A model generated the notes under the pieces. That model saw only the letters and a list, made by a program, of their open reading frames with translations, searched no databases and had not been told where the DNA came from. From assembly GCA_044227095.1 (NCBI GenBank), contig JBGAFV010000001.1:310001-374000 (forward strand): a DNA stretch of 64,000 bases, written 5' to 3'. This DNA is from JACMLD01 sp044227095 (GTDB taxonomy: Bacteria; Bacteroidota; Bacteroidia; Chitinophagales; Chitinophagaceae). Shown one piece after another: positions 18,143-25,036 of this stretch (positions within the stretch are counted from its first letter, which is position 1; every line of letters begins with the position of its first letter). A program made the position numbers and the translations under genes.

Positions 18143-19024
18143 CTATCGCCATTTAAGTGTTGCAAATACAGGAAAATGATCACTTGCTTTTGATGTAGTT
18201 ATCTTATCCGCGTTAATTACATTAAGTCCTTTACAAAAAATATAATCGAGATGTGGTTTTATTAAACCCATAAGAGCTTTTGCTGTATAACCTATAGTAT
18301 CAGTTGCACAATTAAAACCATTGTTACTGAATTTCTCAATAATCCGCTTTCTATCTTTTGCATATAAGGTATTGAAATCGCCGCCAATCAGAATATAATT
18401 ATAATTCGGGAATTGTGTTTTTGCATGTTCAATAATAGTATCTACCTGGTCCATTCTATATTCCCGTCTCATAGAAGAAGTTTCTGTATGAACGCTGTAT
18501 ACTAAAATTTTCTTCTGATGAATATTTACTTCACCAACCGTAGCATGACGTCGCCTGTTGTTTATCCATTTAGAATGTGGCAATACCAGTTTTACAGGGA
18601 GCTCAATTGTACCTTTGGTTAAAATAGCATTCCCAATATTTTTTTTAATCATTGTGTTGTATACAATAGGAATATAGAGATAATTCAGATGTAATTCCTT
18701 TGCTATTGTTGCTGCGCCGTTTTCATCCATTTCCTGTAGCAGATAGACATCAATACTTTTTGACTTTTCAAACTCTTTCAATTCTGTAATGGCAAGATCT
18801 ATTTTCTGTGCTTCTTTAATATTAAAGGTTAGCACATTCAGCGAGTCACTTACTTCAGTATTTGCAGCATTTTTCTTGTTGGAATAAAAAATTGGTTTGT
18901 CTGTTTCTTTATAAAACTGCACTGTGCCGCAGGAGGATAAGCAGATAGCAAAAAAGATTACAGAAAGTCTGGTAAGATGATTTTTATGGATGCAGTTTAG
19001 TAAAATCGGCACAATGGACTTCAT
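18143..19024 (-). CDS. Endonuclease/exonuclease/phosphatase-family lipoprotein
   Basis: A 293-residue protein from the ATG at 19024, chosen because it yields a lipoprotein signal (FFAICLSSC, Cys32). The EEP-fold motifs are present in order: VLTFNIKEA, VYLLQEMDENG, IGGDFNTLYAKD (catalytic D and N), and SDHFPVFATL at the end (catalytic SDH). It could cleave phosphodiesters in nucleic acid, phospholipid or inositol phosphate; the surface location argues against a DNA-repair role. It is the last chromosomal gene before the island. Confidence 0.8.
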   Translation of the reverse strand: MKSIVPILLNCIHKNHLTRLSVIFFAICLSSCGTVQFYKETDKPIFYSNKKNAANTEVSDSLNVLTFNIKEAQKIDLAITELKEFEKSKSIDVYLLQEMDENGAATIAKELHLNYLYIPIVYNTMIKKNIGNAILTKGTIELPVKLVLPHSKWINNRRRHATVGEVNIHQKKILVYSVHTETSSMRREYRMDQVDTIIEHAKTQFPNYNYILIGGDFNTLYAKDRKRIIEKFSNNGFNCATDTIGYTAKALMGLIKPHLDYIFCKGLNVINADKITTSKASDHFPVFATLKWR

Positions 19025-19474
19025 AAGGTTAAATAAAAAATTAATCATTTGCCGATACAGAAAGTAATGATCGCTATGACTAAATAAATTACACTGAAGA
19101 AAATACGAGAGCAGATCGTAGCACATAAAAAAATCTTTTTTTACCGCTACAAAAAATTTTACAACACTTTACAAGAGCTTACGTGTTTTACCTTTACAGG
19201 TTATGTGCAAAGTAATAAAATAATTACTTCCCAAAAAATATAAAATTATGCTATCCTAATACATGTTTGAATTTATTGAAAAGCAGAACTCAATTTATGT
19301 CTTGACTATCTGATAAAATTCAATAAAGTTCATGAACAATAAAATCATAACAAATTGAGCTTCTCCCAAAAAAATTACACATAAGTACTAAAATAAAATA
19401 TCTAAAATAGCGGAATAAAATTTGTGATGGAGGTGAAGCCTAATCCTTACAAAACTTAAAAAAAGATTATTATG
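19025..19474. other. AT-rich intergenic region at the left edge of the island
   Basis: 450 bases without a convincing gene. It holds poly-A and poly-T stretches, a 10-bp palindrome GTTCATGAAC (19328-19337) and, near its right end, the 10-mer TACAAAACTT that is repeated in the 3' end of mnmE. No promoter with a good TAnnTTTG element or terminator hairpin was found. Confidence 0.5.
19448..19457. repeat. Candidate left attachment site (attL core)
   Basis: TACAAAACTT, identical to 36137-36146. It lies 17 bases beyond the stop codon of the DUF6527 gene. The match is short for such AT-rich DNA and could be chance; read on the - strand, both copies begin AAGTTTTGTA. Confidence 0.35.
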
Positions 19475-19816
19475 TTATTTGTAACTTGACCAATCTACAT
19501 TTCCATTCGTGATCCAAAAATGGCTTTTACATCCTTTCAGCGCCCGCACTGATGGGGAAATGGATATTTTCTTTTTTTGAATCTTATATCTCCAGCAGGG
19601 CGATGTGTCGTTCAGCAGATTAAGATGTATTACATTTCCGCAACCGCATGGGCATTTAAAAACAAGTGTATCTGCTACCATTCCATCTTTAATAATATAA
19701 ATTATAACGGGCTCAATATTATTAGGAATATCCTGAACAATTTTGTAAGAATATTGACTGGAAAATATTTTTACAAGTTTATTCCACCATGTTTCCCAAC
19801 TTAACTTTTTTTTCAT
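19475..19816 (-). CDS. DUF6527 family protein of the ubiquitin-like operon
   Basis: A 113-residue small protein. It matches DUF6527 by the cysteine-rich motif FKCPCGCGN (residues 53-61), the segment ISISPSV (84-90) and the C-terminal signature CKSHFWITNGNVDW (96-109), which together look like a zinc-binding fold. Its start ATG overlaps the stop of the JAB-E1 gene by four bases (ATGA), so translation is coupled and it is the last gene of a three-gene operon. The family is known as a companion of prokaryotic Ub/E1/E2 genes; its role is not established, and a substrate-adaptor role is only a guess. Confidence 0.75.
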   Translation of the reverse strand: MKKKLSWETWWNKLVKIFSSQYSYKIVQDIPNNIEPVIIYIIKDGMVADTLVFKCPCGCGNVIHLNLLNDTSPCWRYKIQKKKISISPSVRALKGCKSHFWITNGNVDWSSYK

Positions 19817-21249
19817 AAGCGATCAAGTTCAGAGATTCTAAGAAAGGGTCTGCAATCGCCTCTTCCTGTATATTTCGCGGCAGCTTCATCTATTTCAAAT
19901 GCGGCTTCATTTTTATTTTCGGTACAATTGGCACTAAAGTCCATTAGCATGCGTGCATAGTTTTCGGGGCCATCTTCTTTTAATGCGTGCGAATGCAACC
20001 GATTCAAAAAATCAATGACGGTCATACTGCTGATCAACATATTCACCGGCAAAACCGCAGGTCTGTTGACTAGGACGTTGTGAATATACCCGGCTTTCAA
20101 TCTTTTTTTAAACTCTTCCGGATCTTGCCTTTGCAAACTCTCTGCTTCCAGTCGTTTTATTGTATAAAGCTGCCGACTAAGTAAGGTCGAAAGTCCTGGT
20201 TGAATATAATGACCAGTGCCACTGATTGCTTCAATGCCGCCACTACCGTCAGCATCGATCCTCACTCCCATGTCAAAATATGGGATCAGGTAAAAATTGG
20301 TTAACTGGTTGATGAGGTGACGGCTTTCTGCGCCGTCAACACATCCAAAAATGATATCGCACTGTATAAGTTCCAGCAGTGCTTTTTTAGATGCAAACAA
20401 ATCAGCTGCCAGCGCTATTACTTTTGTACCAAGCCCTACCTTGTTTATTGCAGTGGCCATCATCACTACTTTCTTTTTTTTCTTCTTCGCATCTGCCATA
20501 CGGGATTGAATAATCCGGTTTAGATTTTTTACTTCCACCACATCGGGATCGATAATTACCAATTCACCAACTCCCAGCCTGTATAATTGTTCAATAGTTG
20601 GACTTCCTGTACCAGAACAACCAATAACGCCGATCTTCAATGATTTTAATTGATGGTATGTTTTTTCACCCAACACCTGCATGGTACGTTCTGCAAATCC
20701 ATCGGTATCATTTAATGAAATAACACCTGCCTTCCCGTGTCGCCAAATTTGAATGTAGTTACCTGCAACACTTACCTTATGAAATGGTGTGAATTGAAGC
20801 TTGTTATCAACAACGCGGCCAAATATCTCGCCGCTGGGTAGCATGACTGCTGACCCATGTACACTGTTGGTTTCGCTCCAGTCAAAGGCAGTTCTTCCAA
20901 ATTCCACATCCGATATATCATCAGTATCTGAGAATTCAGGATGATTACCAGGGTGGCTATGAATTTTTAATAAAGCAAAATTTGATTTCTCAACTTTTTC
21001 AAGCAAGGGTATGATTGTATTTGTTTTCCACCTGACATATTCAACATGCCTTTCACAATCTTCGTAAGGCACAAGGAACAATTGGTGTGAAAGCAATATT
21101 GATTGTTCTGCGTTTTCATGTCTGCCGCAAAGCAGAATAGCAACTGCCTCCTTCCCATCTCCTGGGAAAAGATGGGCTTTCAGTGATTTTAAAAACTTAC
21201 CGGCAATCCTAAGCTCGTAGCGCATTGGTTTGATTTTTGGTGAATTCAT
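19813..21249 (-). CDS. JAB metallopeptidase-E1 (ThiF/HesA) fusion of the ubiquitin-like operon
   Basis: A 478-residue two-domain protein (ATG at 21249; ATG at 21225 is possible). Residues about 10-160 are a JAB/JAMM deubiquitinase-like domain with an intact zinc site: E34, H97-S-H99 and D110 (H-x-H-x10-D, in KIHSHPGNHPEFSDTDD). Residues about 195-440 are an E1-like adenylating domain with the nucleotide loop IGVIGCSGTGS (206-216), IIDPDVVEVKNLNRI and CVDGAESR. The loop where relatives usually carry the catalytic Cys pair reads QPGLSTLLSR here (about 350-359), without cysteine. It overlaps the 3' end of the Ub-E2 gene by 41 bases (17 from the other start). Confidence 0.85.
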   Translation of the reverse strand: MNSPKIKPMRYELRIAGKFLKSLKAHLFPGDGKEAVAILLCGRHENAEQSILLSHQLFLVPYEDCERHVEYVRWKTNTIIPLLEKVEKSNFALLKIHSHPGNHPEFSDTDDISDVEFGRTAFDWSETNSVHGSAVMLPSGEIFGRVVDNKLQFTPFHKVSVAGNYIQIWRHGKAGVISLNDTDGFAERTMQVLGEKTYHQLKSLKIGVIGCSGTGSPTIEQLYRLGVGELVIIDPDVVEVKNLNRIIQSRMADAKKKKKKVVMMATAINKVGLGTKVIALAADLFASKKALLELIQCDIIFGCVDGAESRHLINQLTNFYLIPYFDMGVRIDADGSGGIEAISGTGHYIQPGLSTLLSRQLYTIKRLEAESLQRQDPEEFKKRLKAGYIHNVLVNRPAVLPVNMLISSMTVIDFLNRLHSHALKEDGPENYARMLMDFSANCTENKNEAAFEIDEAAAKYTGRGDCRPFLRISELDRL

Positions 21250-21958
21250 TTTCAAGCCACACAGCTACCAGAGGCAGATGTGTACTCAGGTTATCTATTC
21301 CTGGCCGCCACGGGTTATTTGCTGTACGGTGCCTTGACCATTGTTGAAAGGTTTTTTCGTCAAGTGGAAAATCTGTTAACGCACCCATTGGTAAGTTATC
21401 TTTCCTTGTGATTGCAGGATAAAAGTAGAGCATGTCCAGTTGCACTGTCGGATATAGAGGTTCGATACGTATTGCAACAATTGCCTGATTGATGGTAAAT
21501 CCAGCCGGGATTGGGTAATTGTGAACAAGAACCCATTGAACCGGGCCCTGCAGTATGCATTCCCAATCCAGTCCAAGGCTGTTCAGGTAATCTTCGTCTT
21601 CTTCCAGCAATGAAAAATCCCTTCGCAGGGATTTTTCATTTGTTTGTTCGCCTTCAGTGTGTTCATTCTTAATTGTCTTAAACTTTTCAATACCGTGTTT
21701 TGTAAAATCTATTTCATGCGTTGGCTCAATAGTAATCCAGCTACCATGAATTTTTTGCCGCAAAATATATTCCTTTGCGTTTTTACCGGCGGCTACCAAC
21801 ACTTCTTCACCCGACATTATATGGTGATGCGTAACATAGGGAATGCCGTCTACCTTGTAGCGATACTTTCTTCCTTTTGGGGGCGTGTGGCCATGAATAA
21901 AACACCATTCAATATCTATAATATCGTCATCGATTGTGAAAATTATTACTTCTTCCAT
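21209..21958 (-). CDS. Multi_ubiq (ubiquitin-like) - Prok-E2_E fusion protein
   Basis: A 249-residue fusion; the ATG at 21958 is used because the upstream in-frame extension runs through a terminator-like hairpin. Residues about 29-97 match the Multi_ubiq beta-grasp family (YRYKVDGIPYVTHHHIMSG, AAGKNAKEYILRQKI, IDFTKHGIEKFKTI). Residues about 118-238 match prokaryotic E2 family E (LQGPVQWVLVHNYPIP, DMLYFYPAI, QQWSRHRTANNPWRPGIDNL, THLPLVAVW). The only cysteine of the E2 part is C134, in an early strand; none follows the YFYP turn, where a classical E2 has its active Cys. No di-glycine is present at the Ub-E2 junction. First gene of the operon. Confidence 0.82.
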   Translation of the reverse strand: MEEVIIFTIDDDIIDIEWCFIHGHTPPKGRKYRYKVDGIPYVTHHHIMSGEEVLVAAGKNAKEYILRQKIHGSWITIEPTHEIDFTKHGIEKFKTIKNEHTEGEQTNEKSLRRDFSLLEEDEDYLNSLGLDWECILQGPVQWVLVHNYPIPAGFTINQAIVAIRIEPLYPTVQLDMLYFYPAITRKDNLPMGALTDFPLDEKTFQQWSRHRTANNPWRPGIDNLSTHLPLVAVWLENEFTKNQTNALRA

Positions 21959-21974
21959 CTTCAAAAATTTTAAT

Positions 21975-22002
21975 AAAAAAATGATGCAGGTTGCACCCTG
22001 CA
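21975..22002 (-). promoter_or_regulatory. Terminator-like hairpin in the leader of the ubiquitin-like operon
   Basis: On the - strand TGCAGG and CCTGCA pair around a 6-nt loop and are followed by ATCATTTTTTT, a classic intrinsic-terminator layout. It lies 26 bases before the ATG of the Ub-E2 gene. It either attenuates the operon or ends a separate transcript from upstream. Confidence 0.5.
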
Positions 22003-22050
22003 AGAGAAAAATGCCTTAATACCAAGTATATATCTCCGGTAATATCGGAC

Positions 22051-22105
22051 CATAGTATTCCAATCAGCAGCCCACGTGCTGCAATTGGCATTTATAAATA
22101 CTATG
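22051..22105. other. Long imperfect stem-loop in the divergent gap
   Basis: Three nested pairings: CATAGTATT with AATACTATG (9 bp, perfect), CCAAT with ATTGG, and GCAGC with GCTGC, with small bulges on the 3' side and a 6-nt loop. As DNA it could bind protein; as RNA it could be part of the leader of the leftward ubiquitin-like operon. Confidence 0.5.
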
Positions 22106-22175
22106 TGAAAGAAGGAAGGAAGCCTTTAATAATTTAATGATAATTACATCCAGTGCAATCATTTGCATTACTGAC

Positions 22176-22206
22176 CTTGGAAAATCAACGAAGTGCCATA
22201 TATTTG
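22176..22206 (+). promoter_or_regulatory. Bacteroidota-type promoter for a candidate small RNA
   Basis: CTTG at 22176-22179, exactly 19 bases, then TATATTTG at 22199-22206, matching the TTG-N19-TAnnTTTG consensus of the main sigma factor of this phylum. Transcription would begin near 22212. Confidence 0.55.
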
Positions 22207-22211
22207 ATTGT

Positions 22212-22299
22212 CACATCTCTGTAGGCACAGGACGTTTAGCTTGCTAAGCGTGTCCATGCTATCATTGATTCAGAAGGCCAGGCAGTGATGCCTGGTTTT
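22212..22299 (+). ncRNA. Candidate stand-alone small RNA, about 88 nt
   Basis: A transcription unit with no reading frame: a promoter just upstream, a small stem CTGT/ACAG (22219-22230), a bulged hairpin 22230-22255 (GGAC/GTCC outer, GTTTAGC/GCTAAGC inner) and an intrinsic terminator 22278-22299. It lies between the divergent ubiquitin-like operon and the XRE gene and ends 151 bases before the latter. Family and target unknown. The 7-nt inner stem looks vaguely like a tRNA arm, but no tRNA fold can be drawn. Confidence 0.45.
22278..22299 (+). terminator. Rho-independent terminator of the candidate small RNA
   Basis: CCAGGCA pairs perfectly with TGCCTGG around GTGA, followed by TTTTC. No gene lies between it and the preceding promoter. 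Confidence 0.7.
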
Positions 22300-22377
22300 C
22301 TAATGTCATAGAATACACAAATATACAAAAAACAATTCAACAAAAAATTATTAATTTATGATATCAAAAAACATAGT

Positions 22378-22403
22378 AATTAATAATTACGTAATTATTA
22401 ATT
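22378..22403. promoter_or_regulatory. Perfect 26-bp palindrome upstream of the XRE gene (putative operator)
   Basis: Two perfect 13-bp arms, AATTAATAATTAC and GTAATTATTAATT, meet without a spacer 47 bases before the GTG start of the XRE gene. Its size and position fit an operator for a dimeric regulator, most simply autoregulation by the XRE protein. Confidence 0.6.
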
Positions 22404-22450
22404 TTTTTTCTTGCAAAATTTGTTATCTTTACTTTAATTAAAAAATAGCT

Positions 22451-22801
22451 GTGTTAGCAAAACAGGAGCAAGACACGTTTTACAACCAGGTCGGTGTCAC
22501 CATAAAGAGCAGCCGAATAAAGGCGGGCGTCAAGCAGGAAGAACTTTCCAAACATTTAGGATTTGTCAGTAGAATTTCAATTGCAAACATAGAAGCAGGA
22601 AAGCAAAAAGTGCAGCTGCATACTTTGGTTGAAATTGCTGAGTATTTAAAAGTACCCATGGCAACGCTGATACCATCAATTGAGAAATTCCGTAAGGATG
22701 TAGACCCGGTGATGATCAAAAAAATTCAGAAAGAGATTTTAGATGCCCCAACCGTAGAAAAAATCAAAGGATTTATACGCTATTCTGCCCAAAAAAAATA
22801 A
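22451..22801 (+). CDS. XRE-family helix-turn-helix regulator
   Basis: A 116-residue protein with a GTG start. Residues 13-70 form a Cro/C1-type HTH (IKSSRIKAGVKQEELSKHLG, SRISIANIEAGKQKVQL, LVEIAEYLKVPMATLIP); the C-terminal helix (80-113) may dimerise. The gene is nine bases before an ImmA/IrrE protease gene, an arrangement in which the protease typically cleaves or opposes the repressor, as in ICEBs1 ImmR/ImmA. A perfect palindrome upstream is the likely operator. It may control the island or the divergent ubiquitin-like operon. Confidence 0.88.
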   Translation: MLAKQEQDTFYNQVGVTIKSSRIKAGVKQEELSKHLGFVSRISIANIEAGKQKVQLHTLVEIAEYLKVPMATLIPSIEKFRKDVDPVMIKKIQKEILDAPTVEKIKGFIRYSAQKK

Positions 22802-22810
22802 ACTATCCCC

Positions 22811-23359
22811 ATGGCTTATCAGGCTTCTAATCGTAAACAGATTGAGCATGCAGCATTTTCATTGGTAACTGGAAACAATATAACGGCCCCATCAGTGGAT
22901 GTAGAAGCAATCGCTAAAAGTATCGGGCTTGATATCATCGCTTATGATTTGGGTGACAGTGTTTCCGGCGCTTTAGTGATTGAGAATGGAAAAGGATTTA
23001 TTGGATACAACCCAAATCATTCAAAAACAAGGCGGCGTTTTACAATTTCCCATGAAATCGCCCATTACCAGCTCCACAACAATAAAAAAAATGAACAGCT
23101 TTTTGTCGATAAAGATTTTATCGTCAAATACCGAAGTCATAATAGCTATAATACTGCAGAGTTAAAACAGGAACAAGAGGCAAATGCATTTGCCGCAGAG
23201 CTATTGATGCCAAGAAAATTTATTCTGGCTGAACTAGAAAAGGATAACTATGCAGGCTTGCAGGAACCTGAACTCATTGAAGAATTAGCCAAGCTATTTG
23301 AGGTCAGCATTCCTGCGATGACATTTCGTCTGTCAAATATAAATGCCCTTCCTTGGTAA
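22811..23359 (+). CDS. ImmA/IrrE-family metallopeptidase
   Basis: A 182-residue cytoplasmic zinc peptidase. The catalytic motif HEIAHYQLH (H-E-x-x-H, about residues 79-83) is preceded by RRRFTISHE, and a third ligand glutamate is expected in the downstream EQEANAFAAELLMP segment, which is the hallmark of the family. It is co-transcribed with the XRE regulator and probably cuts it under stress, relieving repression. A 9-bp hairpin follows 60 bases downstream. Confidence 0.88.
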   Translation: MAYQASNRKQIEHAAFSLVTGNNITAPSVDVEAIAKSIGLDIIAYDLGDSVSGALVIENGKGFIGYNPNHSKTRRRFTISHEIAHYQLHNNKKNEQLFVDKDFIVKYRSHNSYNTAELKQEQEANAFAAELLMPRKFILAELEKDNYAGLQEPELIEELAKLFEVSIPAMTFRLSNINALPW

Positions 23360-23733
23360 ATTGAAAATGATTGAAGTTGTTTTTTTCAAATTATATTTAT
23401 TAAAAGTGAATTATTTTCAATGCTGATATGTCACTGTTTTGTATCAGCATCGAATTTGTAGTCGTCATACTTCGTACATCAAATCATAGTAAATGTGTAA
23501 ATGAAGATATGGAAAGCGGAATCGATACGTCCTTTAGTAACCAGCTATGATCAAAAGCCCGAAAATATAATGATGGCGAGAATGTCATATTTTATCAGAT
23601 TGACAAAATAAGTAATCGAAAGCCTTTTATTACGTAGCATAGTAATAAATAAGTTATGGTATTTTACAAAGTTACTTTTGCCATGATTAAGTTGTCCAAA
23701 CTTTTAAAATAATCAGTTATTAATTGTGCTATT
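23360..23733. other. Intergenic region with a 9-bp stem-loop
   Basis: 374 bases without a gene. At 23420-23450, ATGCTGATA pairs perfectly with TATCAGCAT around a 13-nt loop, with no T run after it, so it may mark the 3' end of the ImmA transcript only weakly. Nothing else was seen. Confidence 0.45.
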
Positions 23734-24348
23734 TTACTTTAAAGCCGGAATAAGAAAATAAACGGGTTTGTACATCTGCCCATAAACGCCCTTTCGGGAA
23801 GGGAAATGTCTATTATGCCTGCCCTTTCTGTCTGCTTCAATAAACTGATCCCAATAATGGTACGTTTGCTTATCGTTAATGCTTGCAAGAATTTCCGAAG
23901 GTTCAACCTTACTTAGGCCGGAGGGTAGCCTGTCCGCACTCGCATCCGTTTTATTCAGTTGAAGTATACATTCTTTGCCGTTTGGACTAATACTGAAAAA
24001 AGAACAAGGCGAATCACTATTCAATTGTTTCAGATTTGATATGAGCGGTACACCTGCAAATACTTTAACGCCTATCTCTTGCAATAACCTGGCGTGTGAA
24101 AAAAGAGATTCGTTGAATTTAACTTCAATATGGTCTTGTTGAGGATTAAGAATTTTTGGGCGGCGGGCACAGAAAGCAACCATTAAAAACCTCGAACCGT
24201 TCATACATTTACGTGCTATTAAACTACCTTCCCTGCTCGCCCAGTATTAAATAGGCACCACTGCTCTATGCTCCTGTTCCAGAATTTTGGAAAAGCGAGG
24301 TACGAGTATAAATTCTGCGGTGTGCTCACTAATAAAGCTGGCAGGAAT
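23734..24348 (-). pseudogene. Hypothetical protein gene with an in-frame stop
   Basis: An open frame from the ATG at 24204 encodes 156 residues (VAFCARRPKIL, HARLLQEIGVKVFAGVPL, MYKPVYFLIPALK) that I do not recognise. The same frame continues upstream past a single TAA (24247-24249) as coding-like sequence: ASFISEHTAEFILVPRFSKI then EHRAVVPI, stop, YWASREGSLIARK. The stop could come from a tyrosine codon, and the upstream piece has ATT rather than ATG at its likely start. The simplest view is a decayed gene of about 205 codons; alternatively only the 156-residue part is translated. Confidence 0.55.
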
Positions 24349-24451
24349 ATATTAATTTTTTAAATAGTTGAACAGAAACAGCATTCAATTTTCAAATAGA
24401 ATATATTTGCCCGGCACATTCCGGTAAAATAATCTTTTAAACGGCTTTTTC

Positions 24452-25036
24452 ATGAAAGACCATGTCATTCGAAGGGCTTTTCACCAAAAGGTTTTAAAAG
24501 CAGCGTATCCGTCTCAAGATGCATTCATAATTGATGAGCTTGGTTTAAGAAACGGGCAGGTAAGAGCGGATATCGCGGTTGTAGATGGCAAAATGATAGG
24601 ATATGAAATCAAGTCACAAAACGACACCCTTAACAGACTACCTAATCAAATCATAGCTTACAATGAGGTGTTTGACAACGTGTATATTATTACGGCAAGC
24701 AATCATCTTACCAAAGTTATTGAAGCAATTCCACAATGGTGGGGCATCTATGTAATTAGCGGTAGTGATGACATAACCTGTTCCTTTACCCTTCGTCGTC
24801 CTGCAAAAACCAATAAATTCCGAAATTGCCTTGGTCTGGCACAATTGCTTTGGAAAAATGAGGTTCTTGAAATATTGAATGACAGAATGAAATGCAAATT
24901 AAACAATACTGTTTCCAAAGAAGAATTGTATGATCTTTTATCCGGCACCTGCGCATCTTCTAATCTTAGCAAATTAGTTATGAATTGCCTGAAGACGCGG
25001 GAGGGATGGCGAAAAGATCCTGCAGCACTTTCGTGA
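24452..25036 (+). CDS. sce7726-family protein with PD-(D/E)XK nuclease-like motif
   Basis: A 194-residue protein matching the sce7726 family: LRNGQVRADIAVVDGKMIGY, EIKSQNDTLNRLPNQIIAYN, VFDNVYIITASNH and IPQWWGIYVI. The spacing D-x9-E-x-K (RAD...YEIKS) fits a PD-(D/E)XK nuclease core, so cleavage of nucleic acid is likely but unproven. Its last 59 bases overlap, in the opposite direction, the end of the sce7725/beta-protein gene, a pairing that suggests the two are a functional unit with convergent transcription. Rightward, preceded by a 247-base gap. Confidence 0.78.
   Translation: MKDHVIRRAFHQKVLKAAYPSQDAFIIDELGLRNGQVRADIAVVDGKMIGYEIKSQNDTLNRLPNQIIAYNEVFDNVYIITASNHLTKVIEAIPQWWGIYVISGSDDITCSFTLRRPAKTNKFRNCLGLAQLLWKNEVLEILNDRMKCKLNNTVSKEELYDLLSGTCASSNLSKLVMNCLKTREGWRKDPAALS

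Noticed and set aside
19328..19337. GTTCATGAAC palindrome as an attachment site
   Set aside because: No copy at the right end of the island; a 10-bp palindrome in AT-rich DNA is not informative.
21959..22003. N-terminal extension of the Ub-E2 fusion (ATG at 22003)
   Set aside because: Would encode a stretch through a terminator-like hairpin and T run, and the Multi_ubiq homology begins after the ATG at 21958.
22230..22255. tRNA arm or tRNA fragment as island target
   Set aside because: Only one 7-bp stem with a 2-nt gap; no acceptor stem, T arm or CCA context could be drawn.
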